Of a stretch of DNA of 8,285 nucleotides, positions 1-7,565 are shown one piece after another. The stretch is taken from the NCBI GenBank assembly GCA_002729295.1, contig PBTU01000012.1, positions 1 through 8,285 on the forward strand. The letters are read 5' to 3'. How positions within the stretch are numbered: the first letter of the stretch is position 1; each line of letters begins with the position of its first letter. The DNA is from Verrucomicrobiales bacterium (GTDB taxonomy: Bacteria > Verrucomicrobiota > Verrucomicrobiia > Verrucomicrobiales > Akkermansiaceae). Both the position numbers and the translations under genes were made by a program. The notes under the pieces were generated by a model. It made no database searches, was not told the origin of the DNA, and was given only the letters and a program-made list of their open reading frames with translations.

Positions 1-4
1 TGGG

Positions 5-520
5 ATGCTTCTCGGCTTCCTCCTGAGCCTCATTACCCTGGTAATCGCTTTCCTGACCAGCCAACCGCTGATCCTCGCGCTTTTTCTTCTCGCCCTTGGA
101 GCCGGACTATTTTCCCTCTGGAAAAATGCCAAGCGGAAGCGCGCACATGTTCAAATGCAGCTCTCCAAAACCCTTGGCCATTCTCCTTCACAAAACGAAT
201 TAGAAGAACTGGAATTTATCAAACTCCGACAGCTGGTAGCCGAGGATGGTGAAATCACCGCGTCCGAACAAAAAATGCTCAACAAGTGGACCAAGCGCCA
301 TCGCTGGAACACGGCAAAAGTCGTCGAACTGACTCAACAGGCCCGGGAGGAACTCTCCAAGACGAGCAAGCGGGAGAACCTGAAATCACTCATTCAATTC
401 TCACTTGCTGATGGTCGTATCGACCGGGCCGAGATGAAGAGCCTGGAGCACGCCGCCGGGAAGATCGGGGTTCGGGGGCCGGAGCTATACACGATGATCC
501 TCCAGCTCCAGAGAGACTGA
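5..520 (+). CDS. Membrane-anchored TerB-like domain protein
   Basis: A 171-residue protein. Residues 2-39 are strongly hydrophobic and read as a helical hairpin of two membrane segments broken near SQP (19-21). The basic stretch KNAKRKR (40-46) follows, which favours a cytoplasmic C-terminal part. The rest is helical and contains two related acidic turns, VAEDGEITASEQ (78-89) and LADGRIDRAEMKSLEHAAGKIG (134-155). The second fits the ADGxIxxxE...LxxxAxxLGI pattern of TerB/DjlA-N-like domains (established family knowledge). Proteins of this type are linked to tellurite resistance, envelope stress or DnaJ-like co-chaperones, but no J-domain is present here, so the function is unknown. The ATG lies four bases from the window edge and the frame is open upstream, so the true start could lie outside. 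The start is nevertheless plausible because the membrane segment begins at once. The gene converges on the minus-strand gene ending at 555, and no clear terminator separates them. Confidence 0.7.
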   Translation: MLLGFLLSLITLVIAFLTSQPLILALFLLALGAGLFSLWKNAKRKRAHVQMQLSKTLGHSPSQNELEELEFIKLRQLVAEDGEITASEQKMLNKWTKRHRWNTAKVVELTQQAREELSKTSKRENLKSLIQFSLADGRIDRAEMKSLEHAAGKIGVRGPELYTMILQLQRD

Positions 521-554
521 TAAGATCCACTTTGATTTGGCCTCACTCTGGTCA

Positions 555-1448
555 CTACAGCTTAAGCACATCGGCGGGGGTACGGAATTTCACGGCGGGG
601 GGATGAAATTCTCCTTCACGGAGTTTCTTGAGGAATTCAGCGGGATATTCTTCAATGAATTCGCTTTCGCCGGAGAGGAGCCCGAGGAAGCCGGGAATGC
701 CACCGCAGTCTTCGGGTGGGCAGAGGCCTTCGCCGGCGTGCATCATGGGAGTGAGACCGAGAGAGGTTTCTTCCTGCCCTGCTCCGACGAGGTTCTCGAA
801 GGTGACGAGGTGCTCCCAATCATCACTGAAGTCATAGACGTAGTGGAATTTTGGTTCACTCCCGAGAATGGCATCGACGATTCGATTCCCCACGCCACAG
901 AAGTCATTCTCCCTGACCTCGTCAACCGGGTTACTCGAAAAGGTGGCTTCAACTTTTCCCTGGGAGCGGAATTCAAATTGATGCTGGTGTCGGTCCTCCC
1001 ATCCCATGGAATCCTGAATGGCACAGTGAAGATCAAAGAATGAGGCATCGCCGGGAAGACTGAATCTTCGCCAAAGCAGCGGATCGCTCCCGCAAAGTTC
1101 GACTTTAAAAATCATCCGCGCGGGACTTTTCAATGGTTCATATTGTGACTCGCCACTCTCTTCATCCCCGTCGAGCAATTCATCGAGCATTCCGCCTTCT
1201 TTCAGTTGTTCCGCCAAGCTCTCGATCATTTGCGCTCCGGCATCGCTCTCCATGACTTCCTTCATGTAGGCCTCGACCTCCTCCTCACTTGCATTGTCGC
1301 CGGGGAAAGCGTCCATCATCTCGTTGAAACGGCGGAGCGACTCGTCGGAAATTTCGCCTGCGGCATCGGCCGTTCCCTCATCAAAGGGCACAACATTTTC
1401 TGGGCCCTCATCCTGACCGTTCGGGGGCTCCGCTGCGTCAATAGACAT
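555..1448 (-). CDS. pRiA4b ORF-3-like family protein with acidic N-terminal extension
   Basis: About 297 residues from the ATG at 1448. An in-frame TTG at 1472 would add eight residues, but neither start has a good Shine-Dalgarno, so ATG is preferred. The C-terminal ~185 residues match the plasmid pRiA4b ORF-3-like fold (PF07929). Visible hallmarks are FKVELCGSDPLLWRRFSLP near the start of the domain, then DLHCAIQDSMGWEDRHQHQF, FHYVYDFSDDWEH, and a late PPEDCGGIPGF segment. The WRR, YDFGDxWEH-like and PPEDCGG-like motifs are the usual signature. The biochemical role of the family is not established; members occur on plasmids, near mobile elements and on chromosomes. The first ~105 residues are very acidic and probably helical (SDESLRRFNEMMDAFPG, SEEEVEAYMKEVMES). 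This is either a variable extension or a separate binding segment. No transposase or plasmid gene is nearby, so there is no sign of recent transfer. Confidence 0.8.
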   Translation of the reverse strand: MSIDAAEPPNGQDEGPENVVPFDEGTADAAGEISDESLRRFNEMMDAFPGDNASEEEVEAYMKEVMESDAGAQMIESLAEQLKEGGMLDELLDGDEESGESQYEPLKSPARMIFKVELCGSDPLLWRRFSLPGDASFFDLHCAIQDSMGWEDRHQHQFEFRSQGKVEATFSSNPVDEVRENDFCGVGNRIVDAILGSEPKFHYVYDFSDDWEHLVTFENLVGAGQEETSLGLTPMMHAGEGLCPPEDCGGIPGFLGLLSGESEFIEEYPAEFLKKLREGEFHPPAVKFRTPADVLKL

Positions 1449-1652
1449 AGACACTTCATGCCAGAGAGCCAAAACCGAAGAAAGGCAATTCCCTCGTCAA
1501 CTCTTGGTTTTCATCACGGTGAGGACACCTTCGTGACCCGATAATAAGGCGCCCGATGGGAAACTGAGACCGAGATTCAAGGACTGCGCTGATTGCCCTG
1601 GGAGATTCATGATTCACTTCCTCATTTCCACCTGACATCTTCCAGCAACGCC

Positions 1653-2396
1653 ATGAAATTTTTGATTCACAGCTCCCTCGCCCTTCTCGCGCTGGCGGCC
1701 TTGAACTCCTGTTCCTCCAGACTCAGTGAGGCGGAACTCGCGGCCATCTCTACGGTCTCGGTGCCCAAGGCGACTCTCGCTCCCAATTCCTACAAGCACC
1801 CCAGCGTCTTTGAATATCGCGACGACGGACGATCACCCCACGATGGCGTGGGCTTAATGGGAGGACTGATCGGGGTGACCGCTGCGGACAACGACCTCGC
1901 CGGATACCTCATCGGCGAAATGGTTGGAGACGCCGTCGGGCACGTAATCGCCGCGAATGAAAAAACGACCTTCAAGAAAAACTACGGAACCTATTATCCC
2001 AGCCTGCGTAGAAAAGTCCCAAGCGATCTCACCTCCATGGTCACCAAGAGAGTCGAAGGGCAGGTCAAAGCAAATCCCTTCTTTGGGCCCCGCCTGAAGG
2101 ATCAGGGCCGTCATCAATTTTCGGTGCGAATCAAACACCATTTTCTCAGCCGCAATGGAAGCGACCCGCGTAACCAACAGCCTCTCATGAGTGCCTACGT
2201 CCAACTCGAGGTCACCCTTTACGGACCCGGTCTTCGCGTCCTCTACACCGGGACCTATCTCGGCAAATCCCGCATCGCGATGGACATCCCGACCCTCGCC
2301 TCTAGTAAATTCATCAGTCGTGATGCCTTCCGCGAAGCCGTCAATGATGCCTGCAAGAAGTTCGCCGATGAGCTTCGCACGAAGTCCGGTCGTTAG
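1653..2396 (+). CDS. Putative lipoprotein with glycine-zipper-like segment
   Basis: A 247-residue protein of unknown function. The ATG at 1653 is chosen because it gives a compact signal peptide: MKFLIHSSLALLALAALNSC, with a charged start, a hydrophobic core and a cysteine at residue 20. The lipobox LNSC is imperfect, since Asn at -2 is unusual, but otherwise fits a lipidated protein. An in-frame ATG at 1593 would add 20 polar residues and bury the signal peptide. Residues 65-97 are rich in spaced glycines (GVGLMGGLIG, then GYLIGEMVGDAVG), resembling glycine-zipper segments of envelope proteins. The following part alternates polar and hydrophobic residues (HQFSVRIKHHF, YVQLEVTLYG, LRVLYTGTYLG), suggesting beta strands. 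It ends in a helix near FREAVNDACKKFADEL. The protein is probably periplasmic and membrane-attached. It is divergent from the pRiA4b-like gene and convergent with asnS. No Shine-Dalgarno is evident. Confidence 0.7.
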   Translation: MKFLIHSSLALLALAALNSCSSRLSEAELAAISTVSVPKATLAPNSYKHPSVFEYRDDGRSPHDGVGLMGGLIGVTAADNDLAGYLIGEMVGDAVGHVIAANEKTTFKKNYGTYYPSLRRKVPSDLTSMVTKRVEGQVKANPFFGPRLKDQGRHQFSVRIKHHFLSRNGSDPRNQQPLMSAYVQLEVTLYGPGLRVLYTGTYLGKSRIAMDIPTLASSKFISRDAFREAVNDACKKFADELRTKSGR

Positions 2397-2571
2397 GAAG
2401 AGTATCCTGGAACCGTTTCCTCAAGGATCGCCTCGCTGGATTTGCGTTCGCGGCTGCCGAGGCAGTTGAATTCCCCGGTTCCCTCCTCGCCGAGCTCAAT
2501 ACCCACACTCTGGCCGACATGGTAGCGCAGCCCAAGATGACGAATCAGCTTCGAAAATTAATTTCCGATTC

Positions 2572-2575
<4 letters not shown>
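2372..2575 (+). pseudogene. Possible 3' remnant of an unrecognised gene (no start codon)
   Basis: After the lipoprotein stop, the frame beginning at 2372 stays open to a TAG at 2573-2575 and has protein-like composition. It includes RFLKDRLAGFAFAAAEAVEF, then PGSLLAELNTHTLADMVAQ and PKMTNQLRKLISDS. No ATG, GTG or TTG precedes most of it; the first in-frame ATG leaves only 19 codons. It could be the tail of a degraded or frameshifted gene. A second possibility is an ATG at 2368 in the adjacent frame plus one indel. It may also be a chance open frame in GC-rich DNA. I do not recognise the sequence. Its stop overlaps the asnS stop on the opposite strand. Confidence 0.2.
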
Positions 2576-3924
<1,349 letters not shown>

Positions 3925-3974
3925 GGCGTATTTGTAAGCCTTCCCATCCGAGAATCGACCCGAAATTCAGGAAT

Positions 3975-4478
3975 TCACCAAAAGAAAATATCCACCACCA
4001 AAACAATCACCATTAAGACTCCAACGATGAGATTGACGAGCATTCCAGTGAGCGTTCCGACGACCGAGCCCACTCCCGACACCGCAGCGGACTTGATCTC
4101 CTGATCTGCAAATCTCCATTCACAGACAAAGGATCCGATCAGTGGCCCCAAGATTAACCCGAGGGGCAAAAAGAACAGGCCAAGAAATCCCCCGACGATG
4201 GCCCCGAAAGCTCCCCATTTCGTTCCGCCAAACCAGCGCGTCCCCATCGCCCCGCTGAAAAACTCGAGCGCCTGTGCCACCGCGATCCCCACCGCCAGAG
4301 TGACCAAACCCCAGACCTCGACCCCGCCGGAATCCTCCAGCGTAAAGAAGGGCACGAAAGCCGCGCCCAGGATAAAAAGATGCCCCGGCAGGAAAGGCAC
4401 AATCGTCCCAAAAAGCCCCGCGATCAACAAACTGACCGTGGCAATCCATATCCCCCAATCCAGAATCCAGTCCCACAT
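3975..4478 (-). CDS. DUF456 family integral membrane protein
   Basis: About 167 residues from the ATG at 4478. An in-frame ATG at 4538 would add 20 polar residues (MTNIPWLLRRKLWESIQVKA). The shorter form is preferred because it fits the usual DUF456 length and begins just before the first membrane segment, but the longer one cannot be excluded. Family features (PF04306) are the first hairpin with GLFGTIVPFLPGHLFILGAA (21-40) and a second hydrophobic segment around 56-74. Then comes the glycine-rich WFGGTKWGAFGAIVGGFLG (82-100), leading into LFFLPLGLILGPLIGSFVCE. The last segment, ~144-165, is very hydrophobic. In total there are about five or six inner-membrane segments. Function is unknown; small glycine-rich membrane proteins of this family have no proven activity. 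It sits upstream of asnS in a likely two-gene unit and is divergent from the large gene at 4630. That divergent spacer of 151 bp must hold promoters for both directions. Confidence 0.85.
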   Translation of the reverse strand: MWDWILDWGIWIATVSLLIAGLFGTIVPFLPGHLFILGAAFVPFFTLEDSGGVEVWGLVTLAVGIAVAQALEFFSGAMGTRWFGGTKWGAFGAIVGGFLGLFFLPLGLILGPLIGSFVCEWRFADQEIKSAAVSGVGSVVGTLTGMLVNLIVGVLMVIVLVVDIFFW

Positions 4479-4580
4479 CGCCTTAACTTGGATCGATTCC
4501 CATAGTTTTCTTCTCAAAAGCCAAGGAATATTTGTCATACAGGAGATGCATGGAAAGAGAACTTATCACGCTATTCTGAC

Positions 4581-4617
4581 AAAGCCGATTGACGAATTTC
4601 GTAAATAGGCTTTTTTT
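4581..4617 (+). promoter_or_regulatory. Nested hairpin with T-run just upstream of the 4630 gene
   Basis: AAAGCC (4581-4586) pairs with GGCTTT (4608-4613). Inside the loop ACGA (4592-4595) pairs with TCGT (4599-4602). A T-run continues from 4611 to 4617, ending 12 bases before the ATG at 4630. The shape resembles a weak intrinsic terminator or attenuator in the leader of the large gene. The outer stem is only 6 bp with a large interrupted loop, so stability is doubtful. No plus-strand gene lies close upstream that would need termination here. Confidence 0.3.
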
Positions 4618-4629
4618 CCACAATACATT

Positions 4630-7464
4630 ATGCACCGCCTGCTAATCATCACCAGCCTCATCACCGGCCTCCACGCTGCCGAGCCCGACTTTATCTTTAA
4701 AGACAAACCTACTGATTGGAAAATGGCCGGCCCCGGTTCATTCGAAATTAAAGGTGACATCGCCACCGCGAAAGGGGGCATGGGACTTTGGTGGTATGGC
4801 AAAAAAGATTACTCCAACGCCTATTTCGAGCTGCAGTTCAAAACCACCGACGCCAAGCAAAACTCCGGTGTCTTCGTCCGCTTCCCCGATCCCGGCAATG
4901 ACCCCTGGGTCGCCGTCAAGCAGGGATACGAAATCCAAATCGCTGGAACCGAGCCCGGAATTCAGTCGATTGGGTCGATCTACGAATCCCAGGCCGCCGT
5001 TGATGTCCGTGCTTTCGTGGGAGAATGGAATACCTACAAGATCATCACCGCCGGTGACCACATCTGCATCATCCTCAACGACAAGATCGTCAACATCTTC
5101 GAATGCCAACCCGGTCGTGGCGACCAGAGGGGCTACTTCGGTTTGCAGAATCACGACGATGGCTCGCCCGTGCAATTCCGCGGAGTCAAAGTACAGGAGC
5201 TCTCCTCCGAATCTCTTTTAAAAGCCCTCGAAGAACTCAACGTTCCCCGCGCCGCTCTCACAAGATACTGGAACATCCGCAAGCCCGTCGGCAAAAAGTG
5301 GTATCACGCCACCGACCACGGTCCGGCCTTCTTCCAGAGTTTCGGCGACTACTACGAAGGTGATTTCCGCCGGGAAAGCGCCATCAAAGGTCTCGCTCTT
5401 TCCTACTCCGCCAACCCGGATCGCAAAGCTCTGTTCAATACCGAGACTCTCGCGCTCATCTCGTCGACCGACGGCGGCATTTCCCTGGACAATACCCCTT
5501 GGGGCGGAGGCCACGGAAAGGTCAACCAGTTTAAAAACAAGGACGACTACCTTTTCAACACGTCGTCCGGCCCGGTTTGGGCTGACGCCAGTGGTTCATT
5601 CGACGATAAGCGCACCATCAAGGGGTTCGGAAACTTCGATCACCTCAAGTTCAACGGATACTTCCGCAACGGCTCTGATATCATCCTTGACTACGACGTA
5701 CACGGCACCCGTATTCTTGATCTCATTAATGAGAACAGCCATGGCATCAGCCGCTTCTTGGAGGTCACAGCCCACGACAAGGCTCTCAAGGTTCGCTTGA
5801 GCAACAACTCCAGCCACAAAGGATTCACCATCAAGGTCGCGGGTCAGGGAGCCGCCCTCAAAAACGAGAACGGAGCCTACTTCCTCACTCTCGCCCCCTC
5901 GAAAAACACCAGCCTCGTGTCGCTGAACTACACCACTAATGGTGCGACCAAGGCGCCGACGCCACAGGCCCTCTCCCCCATGACCTACAGCGGCAAAGGG
6001 ATTTCACCCGAAAGCTTCACTTACGACCTCAAGCCCGCCGAAGGCAAGGCCGCTTGGCTCGTCGATGATATTCCCCTTCCAAAAATTCTCCTCGAGTCTC
6101 CTTACCACTGTAAGGTTCGCATGAGTGATGTTGACTTCTTTTCCGACGGAGATCGCGCACTGCTCACTACTTGGGATGGTGACATTTGGCTTGCCTCGGG
6201 ATTAAAGGAATTCAAGAAAATCACCTGGAAGCGTTACGCCACCGGATTCTTCGAGCCGCTCGGTCTTCGCATCCTGAAGGACATTCCCTATGTCGCCGGA
6301 CGTGATGCCATCTGGAAACTCTCCGATGTCAACAAAGACGGTGAAGCCGACAAGTTCGAGATCTTCAACAACGACGTTCTTCTCACCACAAACTTCCACG
6401 AATTCCAGTTTGGACTCGAAACCGACGCCGAGGGAAATTTCTACTTCGCCAAAGGCTGCCCTGTCCGCCCGGGCGGTCGCGGATTTGACCGTATCCTCCC
6501 ACACAACGGAGCCTTCGTCAAAGTCTCTGCTGATGGTGAATACCTCGAAGTGATCGGAACCGGACTCCGCGCACCGGGTGGAATCGCGATCGGACCCAAT
6601 GGTGAAATTACCACCGGTGAGAACGAAGGAACCTGGCAGCCCTGCTGCAAGCTGAACTATTACGAGCCATCACGCGGCAAGCCTTTCTTCGGAGTGGAAA
6701 ATGCCCGTCACGAGAACAAGTCACCCTACACCGAACCTCTCTGCTACCTCCCAATGTCAGTCGACAACTCCGGCGGGGGTCAAATCTGGGTTCCCGAGCA
6801 CGCCAAGATCGGCATTAAGTCCGGCGAACTCATCCACCTGTCTTACGGAAAATCCGCGATCTACCACGTCCTGCGTGAAAAGGTCGAGGACGGATTCTAC
6901 CAAGGCGGTGTCGTGAAACTCCCTGTGAAGCTCGCTTCTTCCGCACAGCGCGCGGTCTTCAACCCCGATGGCTCGATGTTTGTTGCCGGATTCCGCGGAT
7001 GGCAAACCAATGCCGCCAGAGAAGCTGGCTTCCAGCGCATCCGTCGCAACGACAGCGTCGCCAATCCACTTCCTACCGGCATGAAGGTGACCAAGGACGG
7101 AGTAGCCCTCCGCTTTGACGTCGAACTCGACGACGAACTCGCCACCGATCCGAGCTCCTTCATCGTGAAGCGCTGGAAGTACATTCGCAGTGTTCAGTAT
7201 GGCTCCGGTCAGTTCTCAGTGGATCATCCCGATCTCGAAGCCGAAAAGAAAGCCACCGTCAAGGAATCCAAGGGCCATCGAAAGCATGATAATGTCAAGG
7301 TCCTCGCGGCCAAGCTCCTCGACGACAAGAAGACCATCCTTCTCAAGCTGGACGGCCACAAGCCAGCCGAGCAGGTCAAGATCGACTACGATCTCGAGTC
7401 AGCTGACGGCGACGAACTCATCGGCAATATCCACAGCACCATCCACAAGGTGCCCGCCAAATAA
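4630..7464 (+). CDS. Secreted DUF1080 / DUF6797-like / beta-propeller multidomain protein
   Basis: A 944-residue exported protein. A signal peptide (MHRLLIITSLITGLHA, likely cut before AEPDF) is followed by a DUF1080 domain at ~18-192. DUF1080 (PF06439, 3-keto-disaccharide hydrolase) has a concanavalin-like fold, and automated pipelines often call it family 16 glycoside hydrolase. Its hallmarks here are WWYGKKDYSNAYFELQFKT, QNSGVFVRFPDPG (77-89), YEIQI, GEWNTYKI and GYFGLQNHDDGSPVQFRGVKV. Residues ~200-460 (TRYWNIRKPVGKKWYHATDH, GPAFFQSFGDYYEGDFRRES) resemble the DUF6797 region of PVC proteins. Residues ~475-810 look like a glucose/sorbosone-dehydrogenase-type propeller, with repeated blades such as FSDGDRALLTTWDGDIWLAS and APGGIAIGPNGEITTGENEG. 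A calcium-loop-like DVNKDGEAD lies at 566-574 and vicinal cysteines at 672-673. A C-terminal beta domain (~815-944) closes the protein. There is no CxxCH heme motif; heme is supplied by the next gene. The DUF6797 and propeller names are from memory of the families. Substrate and reaction are not known. No Shine-Dalgarno precedes the ATG. Confidence 0.85.
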   Translation: MHRLLIITSLITGLHAAEPDFIFKDKPTDWKMAGPGSFEIKGDIATAKGGMGLWWYGKKDYSNAYFELQFKTTDAKQNSGVFVRFPDPGNDPWVAVKQGYEIQIAGTEPGIQSIGSIYESQAAVDVRAFVGEWNTYKIITAGDHICIILNDKIVNIFECQPGRGDQRGYFGLQNHDDGSPVQFRGVKVQELSSESLLKALEELNVPRAALTRYWNIRKPVGKKWYHATDHGPAFFQSFGDYYEGDFRRESAIKGLALSYSANPDRKALFNTETLALISSTDGGISLDNTPWGGGHGKVNQFKNKDDYLFNTSSGPVWADASGSFDDKRTIKGFGNFDHLKFNGYFRNGSDIILDYDVHGTRILDLINENSHGISRFLEVTAHDKALKVRLSNNSSHKGFTIKVAGQGAALKNENGAYFLTLAPSKNTSLVSLNYTTNGATKAPTPQALSPMTYSGKGISPESFTYDLKPAEGKAAWLVDDIPLPKILLESPYHCKVRMSDVDFFSDGDRALLTTWDGDIWLASGLKEFKKITWKRYATGFFEPLGLRILKDIPYVAGRDAIWKLSDVNKDGEADKFEIFNNDVLLTTNFHEFQFGLETDAEGNFYFAKGCPVRPGGRGFDRILPHNGAFVKVSADGEYLEVIGTGLRAPGGIAIGPNGEITTGENEGTWQPCCKLNYYEPSRGKPFFGVENARHENKSPYTEPLCYLPMSVDNSGGGQIWVPEHAKIGIKSGELIHLSYGKSAIYHVLREKVEDGFYQGGVVKLPVKLASSAQRAVFNPDGSMFVAGFRGWQTNAAREAGFQRIRRNDSVANPLPTGMKVTKDGVALRFDVELDDELATDPSSFIVKRWKYIRSVQYGSGQFSVDHPDLEAEKKATVKESKGHRKHDNVKVLAAKLLDDKKTILLKLDGHKPAEQVKIDYDLESADGDELIGNIHSTIHKVPAK

Positions 7465-7481
7465 TCGCCGGAATTTTCAGC

Positions 7482-7518
7482 AAAGCGTCTCCGGCACTCC
7501 CCCCGGAGACGCTTTTTT
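7482..7518 (+). terminator. Strong Rho-independent terminator
   Basis: A perfect 13-bp inverted repeat pairs 7482-7494 (AAAGCGTCTCCGG) with 7503-7515 (CCGGAGACGCTTT). It closes an 8-base loop, CACTCCCC, and is followed at once by a run of six T (7513-7518). It begins 17 bases after the stop of the 944-residue gene. It reads as a plus-strand terminator; the opposite strand lacks a comparable T-run. It implies that the downstream cytochrome gene has its own promoter or depends on read-through. Confidence 0.92.
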
Positions 7519-7525
7519 CTTCTTT

Positions 7526-7538
7526 CGCCATCATGGCG
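7526..7538. promoter_or_regulatory. Small palindrome CGCCAT-C-ATGGCG, possible operator
   Basis: Perfect 6-bp inverted halves flank a single central C. The site lies between the terminator and the next start codon, 27 bases upstream of the ATG at 7566. A dyad in this position could be a repressor or activator site, or simply chance in GC-rich DNA. No -10/-35 pair could be assigned with confidence in the short leader. Confidence 0.2.
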
Positions 7539-7565
7539 TAAATCCTAAAAGTAAAAGTCGCTTCA

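Noticed and set aside
537..1043. A 168-codon plus-strand open frame and others antisense to the pRiA4b-like gene
   Set aside because: It lies wholly inside the opposite-strand gene, which has recognisable family motifs. The frame has no motifs of its own and reads as a codon-bias shadow.
555..1448. Mobile element, because pRiA4b ORF-3-like genes can sit on plasmids or near insertion sequences
   Set aside because: No transposase, terminal inverted repeats, target duplications or integrase are visible nearby.
1540..1545. GATAAT as a -10 box for the lipoprotein gene
   Set aside because: No acceptable -35 element lies 16-18 bases upstream, and the site is more than 100 bases from the start codon.
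2430..2463. GCCTCG...CGAGGC hairpin as a terminator between the convergent genes
   Set aside because: The stem is only 6 bp with a 22-base loop and no T-run on either strand.
4589..4617. A sigma70 promoter from TTGACG at 4589-4594
   Set aside because: At 17 bases' spacing the -10 position is TTTTTT, and no TATAAT-like element is suitably placed, so it was not listed as a promoter.
4754..5221. Long serine/proline-rich frames on both strands inside the 944-residue gene
   Set aside because: They are low-complexity shadows. The main frame carries DUF1080 motifs and a signal peptide.
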